Of a stretch of DNA of 64,000 nt, positions 28,316 to 40,800 are shown piece after piece (the first letter of the stretch is position 1; the number at the start of each line of letters is the position of its first letter). Both the position numbers and the translations under genes were made by a program. A model generated the notes under the pieces. That model worked only from the letters and a program-made list of their open reading frames with translations. It did not search any database and was not told where the DNA came from. Origin of the DNA: Adineta steineri (Eukaryota > Rotifera > Eurotatoria > Adinetida > Adinetidae); the NCBI GenBank assembly GCA_905250115.1, contig CAJNOI010000006.1, positions 973,526 through 1,037,525 of the forward strand, in the 5' to 3' direction.

Positions 28316-29617
28316 ATTGTGGGTTTTCTTTTCTATTTCTCTTCTTATCTAACTTACAGAGTTCAGGAGACACTTCGCCTACTCACGATATTTTACCTCG
28401 GCTTTTCTTTCTCTATTTCTATCTACTGACAATGTTCATTAATATGCAATTTATTCTTTCTGTTAAAGAATTATTCTATTATTTCTTGAAAGCGCATAAC
28501 TCAAAGTGAAAAAAAAAGTCGTTAGTTCGATATGATACTCTTTTTTATGGTTATAGGTAACAGATTGTTCATTGTTTCAATTTAAAATACTGATCTAAAG
28601 GTATATTTCCAGTAAAGATGAAAATGACCTATTTTCTTTAAAATTAATTTCGAATATCAAAATTATCTTACATCGATTTTGGACGGTGGAGAATTGTGAT
28701 TATTGTTCGTTATTGTCATTTTGTAAATGTTGAATTTGACACAGAAAGAAAAGAAAATCTAGAAAATGTGATTTATAGAAATATAAACTGATTTAAATAT
28801 ATCTGTATGATATTTGTTGCAAATAAACAAATATTGAATGATTAATCAATGATACACTTTGTTATACATGTACGCGCAAATATCACGTACATATCAACGT
28901 TTGTATATACATGCTGATCAATGAACGGAAGTGTCCCATCGAACAAACGGATGAACGAATGAACGTCTATGAACCGATCGGCATTCAATCGAGACTGTAT
29001 TAAACTCCCTCTTATTCTTTTCTTTTCAAAGAAAGGAAAGAAAGAAGCAAAACAAAAGGTAATCTAATGAATCATCAACAACAATAAGTGTTGACAAGTG
29101 TAGATAGACACTTGTGTGATTATTATTTTCTTAGAGACATTGATTCACATATAATCTGCTTGTCACTAAAATTTCTTCAAATTAAAAATAATCCATATCA
29201 CTCGAGATCGGATAACCATATTAATTGCTTTACCATTTACTAGTGTCATCTATCAATATCGTTTTCTTTTATTTCAATACATACATATAGTCCAGCCTAT
29301 CTTTCCTTCCTTATCTAAAGGTCATGTCGTCAATATGTAATTCACGTTTTTTTCTCTCTTAAATCCCGATATGTAGATTAAAATCATCACCTTGAAATTT
29401 GTATAAATTCATTTCCGTTTTTTTTTCTAATCTATTAATGATGCTATCGTTTTCAGTATGATTTTCATTATCTGACATAATCTATCGTATGTAAAAACTA
29501 AAATATCAAGATAATAAACTTATTGTATAAATAAAATAAAATAAAAAATGATTCTATTGAAAAAGAAAATTTTCTTTTTGGACTTTTTTTCTCCTAATTA
29601 AAAATCGAAGTGTCAAA
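28316..29617. other. Divergent intergenic region between CRMP and PCYT1
   Basis: This should hold the CRMP (minus) and PCYT1 (plus) promoters. A locally less AT-rich patch lies at about 28930-29000. A 39-codon minus-strand ORF starting near 29480 (MSDNENHTEND...) is present but unsupported. Confidence 0.5.
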
Positions 29618-31364
29618 ATGTTTATAAAATTTGAGTCTCAATGTCGAAATGGTCTATATTTTAGATTAGATCTCATAATTAATATTAAGAAGCCAATGGT
29701 TGACAGAACAATAGCAACTACATCTGATTTGACAAATGTTGATGAATGGTATGATGCATCTATTGAAGGTTTTTCTTCTGTATCTGATAAAAATAATTGT
29801 GCACAATTATCATCATTACCTAGAGAATTGAAAGTGAAAGCTAATAATGAAACAGATAAAAAATCTTCAATGCAATCTAGTGTAAAAACTAATATGAATA
29901 CCAGTCAGAATATAGATCCAGCACCATTGTGTTATGAAGAAAAAGCTATAGAAGAACGTGAGAAATGTGATTATTCAATTAGAATTACATTAGATATGGC
30001 TAAGAATGGCACAGCGCCAAGAAAAATTCGTATACTTGCTAATGGTAAAGATAATAAAAATGTATTTTTCTTTCTTCTAATTTTTCTTCTTCTTATTAAT
30101 TTTGAAATATCAGGTGTTTACGATTTATTTCATCCTGGTCATGCTCGACAGTTAATGCAAGCAAAAAATGCATTTAAAAATGTATATTTACTTGCTGGTA
30201 TTTGCAATGATAAAATAACAAATAGTAAAAGAGGTCAAACTGTTATGGATGATACCGAACGTTATGACGGTGTTCGTCATTGTCGTTATGTTGACGAAGT
30301 GGTGACAGATACACCATGGGTGCTTGATGATGAATTTTTAACACAAAATAAAATCGATTTTGTTGCTCACGATGACATACCATATGAATCTGAAGATAGT
30401 ACCGATGTTTATCAACATCTTAAAGTAAGTGATAAATGACAAAATTCAATACAATACTATATTTTATTACGTTAGATAGAACGAACTTACGTATGATCAT
30501 CATAATATATTGATGACTTATTTCGAAATAGTTCAACGATAATAGAAATTTTTCATTGTACTTATAACTATATTCCCTTCCTAGATGATCTAACTCAGGT
30601 ACAGAATCTCTTAGAACTGTAATAATTCAAATGAAAGTAGACATGCATCTGGCTCGTAAAAAAGTAAAGTAAGAGAATAATTTTATGCATAATACTAAAA
30701 GGCAATATGTGAGTTAATTGAAAATAAATCTCCAAAATAAAAAATTATTTTTCAAGTTTCTTTCCATCTCATACTTAATTAAACATCTCATTGAATTATT
30801 CTGCATTTGATTGTTGAAGATAGACATTCTTACATAATTATAAAACGATAGTCAATAAGATAAATTTAAAATATTCAGATTTACTTATTAAATTTCAATG
30901 CATATTTAATTTAGTTCTTATTGATTTATTTTCAGTCTCGTGGTATTTTTATTCCTACTCAACGTACTGATGGTATTTCTACATCTGATATAATTTGTCG
31001 TCTTGTACGTGATTATGATATGTATGTACGACGAAATTTAGCTCGTGGTTATTCAGCTGAAGATTTAAGTGTTGGTTTTATTAAAAAAAATCAATTACAA
31101 TTACAAGCAAAACTTGATACAGTTAAATCAAAATTTCATACATATGAAGAAGAATCCAAAATATATATGGAACATTGGGAAGAACGAAGTAAAGAATATA
31201 TACATAAATTTATTTGTTTATTCGAAAGAGCAAATGTTTTAAATTTATTATATCGAACACATTCATCAACGATGATTTCGAATATTCCGAACGAAGAAAA
31301 TAATATCGATGATATTATTTCATCAAATAATAATTGGAATAAATTGAAATCGAAACGACAATAA
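29618..31364 (+). CDS. PCYT1: Choline-phosphate cytidylyltransferase (CCT)
   Basis: Exons 29618-30044, 30114-30424, 30936-31364 join in frame. The catalytic domain has the nucleotidyltransferase HxGH motif ([18 protein letters not shown]), [26 protein letters not shown] and the [12 protein letters not shown] signature. A lipid-sensing amphipathic region with Lys/Glu-rich helices follows ([28 protein letters not shown]). The Ser/Pro phosphorylation tail of vertebrate CCT-alpha is not evident, so the C-terminus is short. The enzyme makes CDP-choline from CTP and phosphocholine, the rate-limiting Kennedy pathway step to phosphatidylcholine, and is activated by membrane binding. The N-terminal about 140 residues are lineage-specific and Ser/Lys-rich. 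The true start may be the second ATG at 29696. Confidence 0.95.
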
Positions 31365-32573
31365 TTTGAAATTATCCATGACCTGGTGCTATATCCAACA
31401 ATTAAAGATTTATTTAGATATTTTTTATGCAAGCTTTATGAGTAGTTCTTATCAGTAAATATTAATAAGTGACAATTTCTTTTTTGAATCGATTGTTATG
31501 TTAAAATTTATTAATTATAATATAATTTTTCTTTTATAAATATATTTTTTTCTCTGACAAAAATGCTAATAATATTCAAGTAAAGAGTTTTTATTCTTGT
31601 CTAATATCATGATTGATACGTGAGAACTTATAATATTATCAAATAGCTAATTTGTTTAGATAGATTATTATACATGATTACATTGATGATGAGAGAAAAA
31701 TGTCAGAACCGTATGTTAGATGTCGGCAATTCAGCGTTCTTATTACAGCAGAAACAAAATGAGAAAGAAAAAGAAAGTATAATTTTAAACGAGAAGCAAG
31801 AAACCATAATGGAGAACGATGATTATACTACAAATCAGAGAATAGATATGGCTCTATTTACCAGTTAAACGTGCATAAGCTAGCACAAAGGAAGGAAAAG
31901 AAAAAAAGTATATAGTCATACAAGACGGCAAGGTGTCCTGAAAATAAAATTCATTCATACCAGCTGCTGTTTTATATCGTATAGTTTATTCGATTTTCAG
32001 TGGTATGTACTTTTATTCTTGCTTTCTTTCATTTATTTATGAATCATGAATGAACAATACTTTGAAAAGATAATCCAAAGAATATCCATTAACAGTACAA
32101 ACCATTCGTTCTGATTTGATATGTTTGTTTTAGTCGTCGCCAATTTTCTTCTATTTTCTTTTTTGTTTATTCATTAGCGGATAAATTATCCATTATATAA
32201 ATAAATAAACATTTCTGCCAGATCAAAATAAGAGAAACCATGCAAATAATATTAGAATGTATACGCTTCCATAGAAGGATTCTATAATCTATTGTAAAAC
32301 TCGTTCGTTTTTTTGGGGATAAAATTCTGACGGCATTCACTATATTTTTGATGTTGTAAGAGATTCTTTTTCTTTTTAATAAGTCCATTTTCTTAATCAT
32401 ATCGTCCAAAGAAACAAAAACACTGAATAAATAAAAAATTATCGAGTAAAAAAATTCCCTATAAATATGCACGACAGTATTTACATATTGTCTATCAGAC
32501 TTATAAAGTTGTTTCTTGAAAAAAAAATGCATTCGCTTAGAGAAATAGTTTTCAAAGTATTTTGTATATCTGA
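31365..32573. other. Intergenic, no supported gene
   Basis: Between PCYT1 and the fucosyltransferase. A 64-codon plus ORF at 31674-31868 (Glu/Lys-rich) is present but matches nothing I know. It has no splice context, so it is not called. Confidence 0.5.
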
Positions 32574-34366
32574 ATGTCTATTGTATTTTATTTTATAGGA
32601 GTATTAATCTTTATTGAACGAAAGTATATTCGATACGTCTTTATGATGGATAAACGTATCCATACAAGGCAAACATTTAATCTTAGGTGTCGTCATTACT
32701 TATTTCATTTTCGATGGCCTTTATTTGGATTTATAATTGTAATGATTTTTATGACCTGCATTCAAATAAATATGACACCTGTTTTATTACCGTATACTAA
32801 TCAGGAACAACAATTAGTAATATTTGATTTAAATGTTATGTATCCAATAGATGTAATAAATAATCATATAGTTAATACAAGTATCACTTATCATTTAACA
32901 AAAAAAAATGAACTTAAACTTATTGATGATGCAAAAGCAGTAAATAAAAAACATAAAATAATTTTACCATTAATAAAACATGAAAATGATTTAAATTCTC
33001 ATTTAATTGTTGGATATACAAATGTTTTCAGCAAACCAAAATTTTGTTCATCTACAAATGAAGAAATATTTGGTAAAACATGTCCATATACAAATTGGTA
33101 AGTTGAATAAAATAATGTATAATCTTATTTATTTTCTCACATATTAGTAAATATACATGTGATCGAACACAGGAAAATACGGCTCAAGTACTTTTAATGC
33201 ATAAACAAGATTTAGATTATGAAAAACTTGATTCAATAAAAAGAGACTCAGATCAGATTTGGCTCTTATGGCATGATGAACCAAAAGAAAACTCCACACA
33301 ATTGAATAAATATAAATTTAATTGGACAATGTCATATCGAACAAGTGCAGAAGCTTCTTTAGGAGCTTATGGAATAACAATTGCCAAGGAGAAACCATGG
33401 TCTATAGGAAAATTTAACTCATGGGTTAATAAACAATTTAATGAAAGACATAATCAAGCTGTTTGGTATGTAATCTCTTTGTAGTTTCTAGTAGATATAA
33501 TTAAATTGAATTTATTATGATTAGTAAGGCAATATGCGAATTATTGTCTCAATTTTTTTGACGTGATCTTAGTATCCATTAGTTAATGGAAAATTCTATA
33601 TGAGTATTTCATCTTCTGTGACTGTTCATCAGATATATGAATTATTAATTGCCTATGAGATTCCATACTACTTCTCACGTTCTATCCACTTTGTTGTCTC
33701 TTATATATACACACGAAAATTCAGTTTTATTGAATTTAGCTAGAAATACATCTAAATTAAATGCAAAAATTTTAAAAGAAAATTCATTTTCGTATGTTTA
33801 GGTTTGTATCAAACTGTCGACCACAAAAACGCTTAAAAAAATTTCATTCGCTTCGTCAATATTTTCCAATATCTGCCTTTGGTAGATGTATAAAATCAAA
33901 TGAATCATTTTCGTTACATGCTCAAGTATTATCAAAAGATAAATGTAATTATCAATCAACATGTGAAAGAGATTATTTATCAAAATCTAAATTTTATCTT
34001 GCCTTTGAATCACAATCATGTACAGATTATATAACAGAAAAATTCTGGCGTACACTTAAATTCGGTGCTATACCAATTGTTAGTGGACCAGAACGTGAAA
34101 ACTATGTACGTATAGCTCCACCAAATTCATTTATTCACATTGATGATTATTCATCCGATGATAAACTTGCAAAAACATTATATTCAATAGCGACGAATAG
34201 AAGTTTATATGAAAAATATCACTATTGGAGACGTTATTATGATATTTATTATGAAGCGAAAGATCTTGAACCATATCGATTTTGTGAAATATGCTGTCGT
34301 TTAAATACAAATAAACAACGTATTTGGTATGAAAATATTAATGATTGGTTTTTGGAAAAATGTTAA
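32574..34366 (+). CDS. Alpha-1,3-fucosyltransferase, glycosyltransferase family 10
   Basis: Exons 32574-33097, 33148-33465, 33802-34366. The protein has type II Golgi topology: a basic cytoplasmic tail, one membrane anchor (WPLFGFIIVMIFMTCI), then the lumenal catalytic part. The acceptor-side motif is WLLWHDEPKEN followed by FNWTMSYRTSAEA. The GDP-fucose-binding GT10 signature is FESQSCTDYITEKFW, then FGAIPIVSGPE and APPNSFIHIDDY. Paired cysteines near the C-terminus (FCEICCRL) are typical. The enzyme transfers fucose from GDP-fucose to GlcNAc of N-glycans or Lewis-type antennae. The ATG at 32574 or those at 32643/32646 (MMDKRIH) could be the start; the latter gives the more usual short tail. 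Confidence 0.9.
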
Positions 34367-34974
34367 ATTAATTCAAATGTCTTTTTTTGTCAGATATAAA
34401 ACTTTAATTATTGTGTTACCTTGTGTTTCATTTCATTGCTATATGTATTAGATTATTTCTAATTGTAAGATTTTTTTCTGTGTGGTTAAATAGAATATAA
34501 AATCATCGTGTAATTAATTTCAAATATCAAGCACTTTTCTTCTGAAAAAGAAACATTTTGCTCAAGGTACATAGATGTAATCATTATGAATAGATTTATT
34601 TGTGATTGCAATCTAAGTCCAGTAGTGACAAAAATTGTCAATATATATGATATGATATTTCCGCACATTCTACTATTTCACTGACATTTACGTGATGAAT
34701 GATTTTCTTACATATATTAAAGTTAATCGAGGATGAGTGTGGGCATATCTTATTCTATCTAAATATCATTATCCAACTTTCATTATGAGAAAGAAACTGA
34801 TTAAAATATAAGTGTCTCTATCTGAATTTAATAAGATTGTTCAACATCTACTTAAGAAATAATAATTATAAACGTAAATTGATCTTTGATATAGACATGA
34901 AAATTTGACAGATGATATTTTTTACTTATGGATAAACAAATCGATAGACTAGATTAACATAGTATTATTTCAAT
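34367..34974. other. Intergenic, no gene seen
   Basis: AT-rich sequence 3' of the fucosyltransferase, ending at the foldback element. No coding frame supported. Confidence 0.6.
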
Positions 34975-35357
34975 TAGGTATGCACCAGTTCTATAAAGTC
35001 GATAACAAAGATGAATAATTTTTGCTATGGAAAACACTGAGTCGTTACCAGTCCTTCAAGCCATTTAAATTTACTATCGATTAGGCTATACAACGCTATT
35101 GTTAAACTTTGAAAAATAAGACGGGAAGAAAAAAGGACTGGGGGTGACTATTAAAAAATCGGAAATTTTTGGTTTTTTTACCAGTCGTCCCCAGTCCTTT
35201 TTTCTTCTCGTCTAATTCTTCAAAGTTTAACAATAGCGTTGTATAGTCTAATTGATAGTAGATTTAAATGGCTGGAAGGACTGGCGACGATTGGGTATTT
35301 TATATAGCAAAAATTATTCATGTTTGTCATCCATCTTATAGGACTGGTGTATACCTA
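34975..35357. mobile_element. Foldback MITE (long inverted-repeat element), probable TA target site
   Basis: The left arm (about 34975-35144) and right arm (about 35189-35357) are near-perfect reverse complements with a spacer of about 44 nt, forming one long hairpin. The ends read TA-GGTATGCACCAG and CTGGTGTATACC-TA, so the TA at each edge looks like a Tc1/mariner-type target duplication. A short motif GGACTGG/CCAGTCC recurs at the inner ends and middle of the arms. No ORF is inside, so it is non-autonomous. The arms differ at scattered positions, so it is not brand new. Confidence 0.9.
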
Positions 35358-35605
35358 CTTCTAGTCTTATTTGATTTACATATTTATTCTAGTTCTCAAT
35401 AGAATACTGCTGAAAAGGTCAACCTGAATTTTCGTAAAATAAAAAGTCTGTTCAAATTCGAGCTTAACACATAGTTTCGTAATAAATATAACTATATTAT
35501 AATTGTTATCAAATACAAGTATGAACAAAGTGAATTTATTTTTCAAAAAAAATATTCAAATTTATAACATTAAGAAAATTAGTTTAAATTAAATTGTTGT
35601 ATGCT

Positions 35606-37050
35606 TTATACAGTTTTAATTGATTGAAGAAATCCTTCTATTGAATCATCCGTATTTTTAATCCAAGGTGTTTCAGATATTGGTGCTTCCTTGTCTGGAA
35701 AAAAAATTGAATGAAATGGTTGATCACGATAAGTTAAGATATTATCTCGTTTATCTCGAAAGAATTTATACATTCCAGCATTAGATCGTTCAAGATCAAA
35801 TTTTGGTACTGTATTTTGATCACAGCAACTAACAATATCACGTATATAATCCGTTTGAAGATCACTAAAAGCTTCATGATCATCTAAAGAAAGTGTTTGT
35901 TCACGTGCTTGCCATTCAGAAATATCTTTCTGACGTTGTTTTTGACTTTTATCATCTGGTAATGTAACATATCCAAGAAAAACATCACGTACAAGTGCAG
36001 CTTGAATATCGAACATATTTAAAGTATACAATTGATTTTGCATACCTAAATAAGCAAGTTGAGGTTCAGCATACCAAAAAATTCCTTTATAAAGACTAGG
36101 TGGTACATAAAGATTGCCCACAGTACGAAAACGAAGATTTTCAGCCATATAAGAATGATTATGTCGATAACCAGTACATACAATAATACAATCAAGATTA
36201 TCAACATTTGTTCCATCTTTAAAATATGCAGTACGTCCTTCAATTTTTTGTAATAATGGAACTTCTTTCACGTTGTCTGGCCATCTGAAATTCATTGGAC
36301 AGGAACGATAACTAATTGTAATGGAACGAGCACCAAATTTATAACATTGCATAGCTATATCTTCAGCTGAATAACTACTACCGATAATTAATAGATTCTT
36401 ATTAACAAATTCATCAGCTCCACGATAATCATGTGAATGTAAAACTCGTCCTGGAAATTTTGATATACCTTCAAAATCAGGCATATTTGGTATTGTATAA
36501 TGTCCAGATGCAACTATTACATGATCAAATGTTAAATATTTTGTTAATTGATTTGTAAGATCTTCAATAGTAACATGAAATTTTTTAGTGTTATCATCAA
36601 AATCAACACTTCGTACAGCTGTTCGAAATTGAATAAATTTACGAATATCACCAGCTTTTGCACGACCTGTTATATAATCATATAAAACAGCACGTGGTGG
36701 ATAGGATGGAATAGAAACACCAAAATGTTGTTCAAATGTATAATCAACATATTCTAAAACTTCTTTTGGGCCATTTGACCAAAGTCTAATGAAGTCAAAT
36801 TTAATAAAATATTAACGAGGTTTATAACAACTTACTGTCGATACATGCTTGAATGAATTGGTTCACCGCAAGAATCTGTACCTGTTAAAGCAGTATATTG
36901 CCATAAACCACCCCATTCAGCTTGTCTTTCGAAACAAACGAGTTCAACAAGTTGATCTTGTTCAGCTTGTTTAAACGCAAGTAATTGTGATAAACCACAT
37001 GGACCAGCACCAATGATGGCTATCGTTTTTTTAATACTTAAATGAACCAT
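35606..37050 (-). CDS. Flavin monooxygenase of bacterial trimethylamine-monooxygenase (Tmm) type
   Basis: Two exons on the minus strand (37050-36836, 36785-35606) give 464 aa. The FAD dinucleotide site is IAIIGAGPCGLSQ. The FMO fingerprint is FPGRVLHSHDY and the NADPH site is IGSSYSAED. The overall pattern follows bacterial Tmm rather than animal FMO1-5: LVCFERQAEWGGLW, EPIHSSMYRQ-LWSNGPKE, SYPPRAVLYDYI, LNMFDIQAALVRD, a C-terminal TYRDQPFHSI and TPWI before the end. It also lacks the C-terminal membrane helix of animal FMOs. Bacterial Tmm oxidises trimethylamine to trimethylamine N-oxide with NADPH and O2. The one short intron, AT-rich codons and animal neighbours argue for a domesticated transferred gene. 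Confidence 0.9.
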
Positions 37051-38614
37051 GTGTTTATTCTTCTTTCTTTTCTTCGAAGTTTACTTTATATTAAAAGTTT
37101 AGTCGTTCTTGCCTTAAATATGTTCGATACAAAGATAAATCGTCTATATATATTTCTTTTATCAAAACTACTTATCAGTTTGTTTTACTTCTAAACAAAG
37201 CAAAAGGTAGAATTCTTTCCTTATCATGTCAATACAAAGCTACCTGTTACCTTTAGAATGTCAGCTTAGACCCCTAGTATCATTGGATTAAATAAAAAAG
37301 ACACCTGTAAAATAATATAACAAAAGCTGCATCGACTACCAGTTTCTTAGTCTGACATTATAAAGTGATAATATTCGTGTTACTCTCACATTATTATCTC
37401 TTATTACAGGGTATATCGGTAAAAATAACGCAGTTTCTTTTTATTTCATTCTCGTGCTTTGTCAGTTCGACCGTATATTCATATCAGATGCACTAAGTAA
37501 TACAAGAAAAAGATGTAGCTATAATAATTTTCTTACAAGTGTATGTATACAAGTTAATTAAAAAACAAGAAAATATATTTAAATTCTAAAAAACATTCAT
37601 TAAAACAATACAACATGAATATAATACTTATAAAAATATATCCTGGTAATATATTTTTGGTGAAGAACTTTTAATAAAAACAATTGCTCAATATGTTCAT
37701 CTTCTATGTCTTTGCAAAGGTATAGTCATGTAAATATGAAATGATACGATCTTCAATCTAGTTTTACCATCAGGCTTCTTATTTCTATGATAATAGTATC
37801 TTTGAATATGTTGATATTTTTGTTTCATACATTCGATCTTTGATTATACCTTATAAAACAAGTGGACCGTAGTTAAATCTGTAGACCATGTTATCTATTT
37901 AATCAGTTCATGCTAGTTGTCGTACGTAGTAAACCATTTTGAACAAGATTTTTTCTGATCTTATTAATTTGGTGATTTCACTATTTGGAAATACGATAAA
38001 ATATTAAACAATGTATTCTACAAAATCATATAACTTCTCGTTCTCATTTTTAAATGGAACAATTTTTATTGATAGAATTTGCACGAAAATTGTACATGTT
38101 CAGTTACAGAATATTATATTCAAAGAACCATTTTAAAGATTATTTATCTACTTTTTCATGATATTTTTAATTTTTTTACTTTGACTTTTTATAACTCGTG
38201 AATGATTAAAATAAACAGATGTGTCATCATCTTATAAATAGTTCAATTTAAATGAATAAAATATTTCTTCATGGTACAGACGTATACATATATATACAAA
38301 TACCAGGTTGTACCTAATCTTTTGCTAGAAGTATAGAGCTTGAACTTCAAGAGATATAAAAGTGAATTTTAGGTTAAATAAAAGCCGATGGAAAACGAAA
38401 TTTAGTTGAGTTTTTATATGATGAGAATATAGCGTAGAAACGGTGACACTTTTAATAATTCTATACTATATTATCATCTTATAGAATTCATTTTTATATC
38501 TTTTAAGGTATGAACTTTAGTATATCCTTAACAAAAGTTTATGTACAATCCAATGTATTTAATCAATGCGAGGAAAAAGAAAATCATCATGAAAGAATGA
38601 GAAAGTTATTAATA
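37051..38614. other. Intergenic, no gene seen
   Basis: 1.5 kb between the start of the Tmm-like gene and the stop of the GPCR gene. AT-rich, with only short random ORFs. Confidence 0.6.
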
Positions 38615-39602
38615 TTAGTTTGTTTTTCCAGATGCCATACATGTCGGTGTTGGTTGTACTTGTCCACGTCGTATACGACGATTAATTTCTGGTGCAAATA
38701 TAAATGTAATAACAGGTATACTCAGATCAGCTAAATAAGTTAGATAGTACAAGTAATTCTCATCAATTGATTCAAGAGATTCACTACCCGTAAATGTAGC
38801 CATTAATGATACTACTGATAATGGTAACCAAACAACAGTATACATAAGAGCAATTCCTAATAATTGCACAATCATTTTCCAATTTTTAGACCAATTTCTT
38901 AAATTTCTTTGCATTTTTCTTCGTGCCCATATAACTCGTAGTAATAAAATAGATGAACCAAAAATAATAACAAATATTGGTAATAATAAATTAAAAAGCC
39001 AATCAAATGTTGATAAACTCCAACTAGCATCAATACATGCATTACCACATAATTCTCTATCATATTCATTTGAATTCTCACAAGGAAAAATAAGAATACT
39101 ATAAATATAAAATATAATTAAATATAAATTCGATATAAAAATTGGTAGATAATGTAAAATTATTTTTTGACGTTTCGAACGAAGATAATGTGGATAAAAA
39201 ACAAGTATATATCTTTCAATTGTAAATATAGCATTACACCAAATAATACATCCATTAGATGTATAATCAACATATTGCCAAAAATGACAGAAGCTTACTG
39301 TTTGAGGTAAAATATAACCACGAGCATAATAACTATTGAATGAAAAAATAAAATATATATTTTATATTCAAAAAAAAAGACATGTACCTTAATGAAACAG
39401 ATATATTGAATATCAATTTTAATAAAACTAAAAAACTTAGAAAAATTAATGTTTCATAATAGAAATGTTGCCGTATTGATGGATATCGAATAGAACTATA
39501 TATAATATATATTGAACAAAATGTTGATGGAATAGCAAATATGAGCAGTATACTAAATTTTATAAATCTTAGATATACCGGAGATGATGATCCATTGTCC
39601 AT
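38615..39602 (-). CDS. Rhodopsin-type seven-transmembrane receptor (orphan GPCR)
   Basis: Two exons (39602-39388, 39332-38615) give 310 aa. Seven hydrophobic helices can be traced. TM1 is FIKFSILLIFAIPSTFCSIY. TM3 ends in TIERYILVF, an ERY version of the DRY motif. TM3 Cys (SFCHFW) and extracellular loop 2 Cys (LCGNAC) can form the usual disulphide. TM6 includes LMYTVVWLPLSVV. TM7 carries FIFAPEINRRI in place of NPxxY. This divergent TM7 is a feature of lineage-expanded invertebrate receptors, possibly peptide or chemosensory. The ligand is unknown. The N-terminus is short (MDNGSSSPVY). Translation from 39332 to the stop is fully open. Confidence 0.85.
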
Positions 39603-40149
39603 TGTATTTAATAAAGAAAAAGTAAAATCGTTAGAAAATATTCATCTTACGGAAAAATTTTTAATTAAAATTAGAATATGATATATCAAATAATAAGAAT
39701 AAATATAATTTCATTTTAATCAATACTTGAGAACTTTTGATTCATTACTTTCCGTATTATACTTTATATCAGGTCATAAGGTTATTTTTCTATCTCGTAT
39801 TAATATTTGTTAACAAGTAGAAAAGATATTCTGTTGATAGAATGAGAAAATTAAAATATAATATTGACATTATTATAATCTTTAATTAAATTTGTGTCTT
39901 GAATATCAGCATATATGTCGATATATTTGCATGTTTTATGCAATTTTGTTTTTTACGTCACTCAATAATCTCTCATCAGTATATTTAATTTGTCGAAAAA
40001 CAAAAATTAATGCATTATCTGCTCGATTGTGATGAATATATTGCGATCAAAAAAAAAGAAAATGTATTCATATGATATATTTCATTAACGAGTTTATTAT
40101 AATTAAAAAAGGGAAAAGAAATTTTGTTTTTTTCAACAATTACATAATA
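39603..40149. other. Intergenic, no gene seen
   Basis: AT-rich spacer between the GPCR start and the Reeler-gene stop, both on the minus strand. No coding frame supported. Confidence 0.6.
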
Positions 40150-40800
40150 TTATTCAATACTTTTTAAAGCCCAAAAATTTTTAAAATCAACGACAACGGT
40201 TGCCCTAGAATATGAAGAAATATTTTCAAAATAAAGTTTTTTATTTTTTAGAAAACTATTTACCAAAATTGAATAGTTTCATTAGTCTTCATAGATTCTG
40301 GTTTCTTCCATGTTAAGTCGAGTTTTGTCCATTCTTGAGGTGAATCATGAGTTATACCATCACCCTACAATATAAATTATATTTTAACAAAATAGAAATC
40401 TTTGTTTACATACAGTTGGACAATCAACAACATGCATTTTTGATGGAATATCAATAAATTTGCCTATTGGTTTATCCTCATTCATTTTTCTACCTTGTAC
40501 AAATATACCTTGAAATGGTTTTTTTGATTCAATATGAACTAGAAATTTTCCGAAAAACAAAATCAATAATAATATTTTATTAGAAAATCAAATGTTCATA
40601 CCAGACATAGTTTCATTGTCAGCATTCCATGTTGCATTAAATTTTGTTATTGGACTTGTTGTTGATGGTTGTGGTTGAATTTTATGATGATGAGGTAACA
40701 TAGAACCTTCACAAGCTTTTTTTGGGGCACCATTAGGTAATCCATAAATTTGAATTGTTAAAAGAAATGTACTAAGACAAATAAGAAGAAAAGAAGCCAT
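40150..40800 (-). CDS. Secreted Reeler-domain protein, 159 aa
   Basis: Four exons on the minus strand (40800-40602, 40538-40414, 40364-40264, 40204-40150) join in frame. It begins with a signal peptide (MASFLLICLSTFLLTIQIYG). A single reelin-type domain follows: GLPNGAPKKACEGSMLPHH at its start, HIESKKPFQGIFVQGR in the middle, VVDCPTGDGITHDSPQEWT with the second conserved Cys, and QFWATVVVDFKNFW at its end. Such stand-alone Reeler proteins occur as insect defence protein 1-like immune factors and in ferric-chelate-reductase relatives. There is no membrane anchor, so it is likely secreted. An immune role is a guess by family. Confidence 0.9.

Noticed and set aside
29395..29480. Minus-strand ORF MSDNENHTENDSIINR... 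of 39 codons as a third CRMP first exon
   Set aside because: The possible donor (CAAG/GTGATG) has phase 1, which does not fit the phase-0 acceptor at 27695.
31674..31868. 64-codon Glu/Lys-rich plus ORF
   Set aside because: No recognisable domain, signal, splice context or neighbour relation; length is within what chance gives in A-rich DNA.
32167..32532. 121-codon minus ORF upstream of the fucosyltransferase
   Set aside because: Composition is Ile/Lys/Phe-rich and typical of random AT-rich sequence; no domain or splice support.
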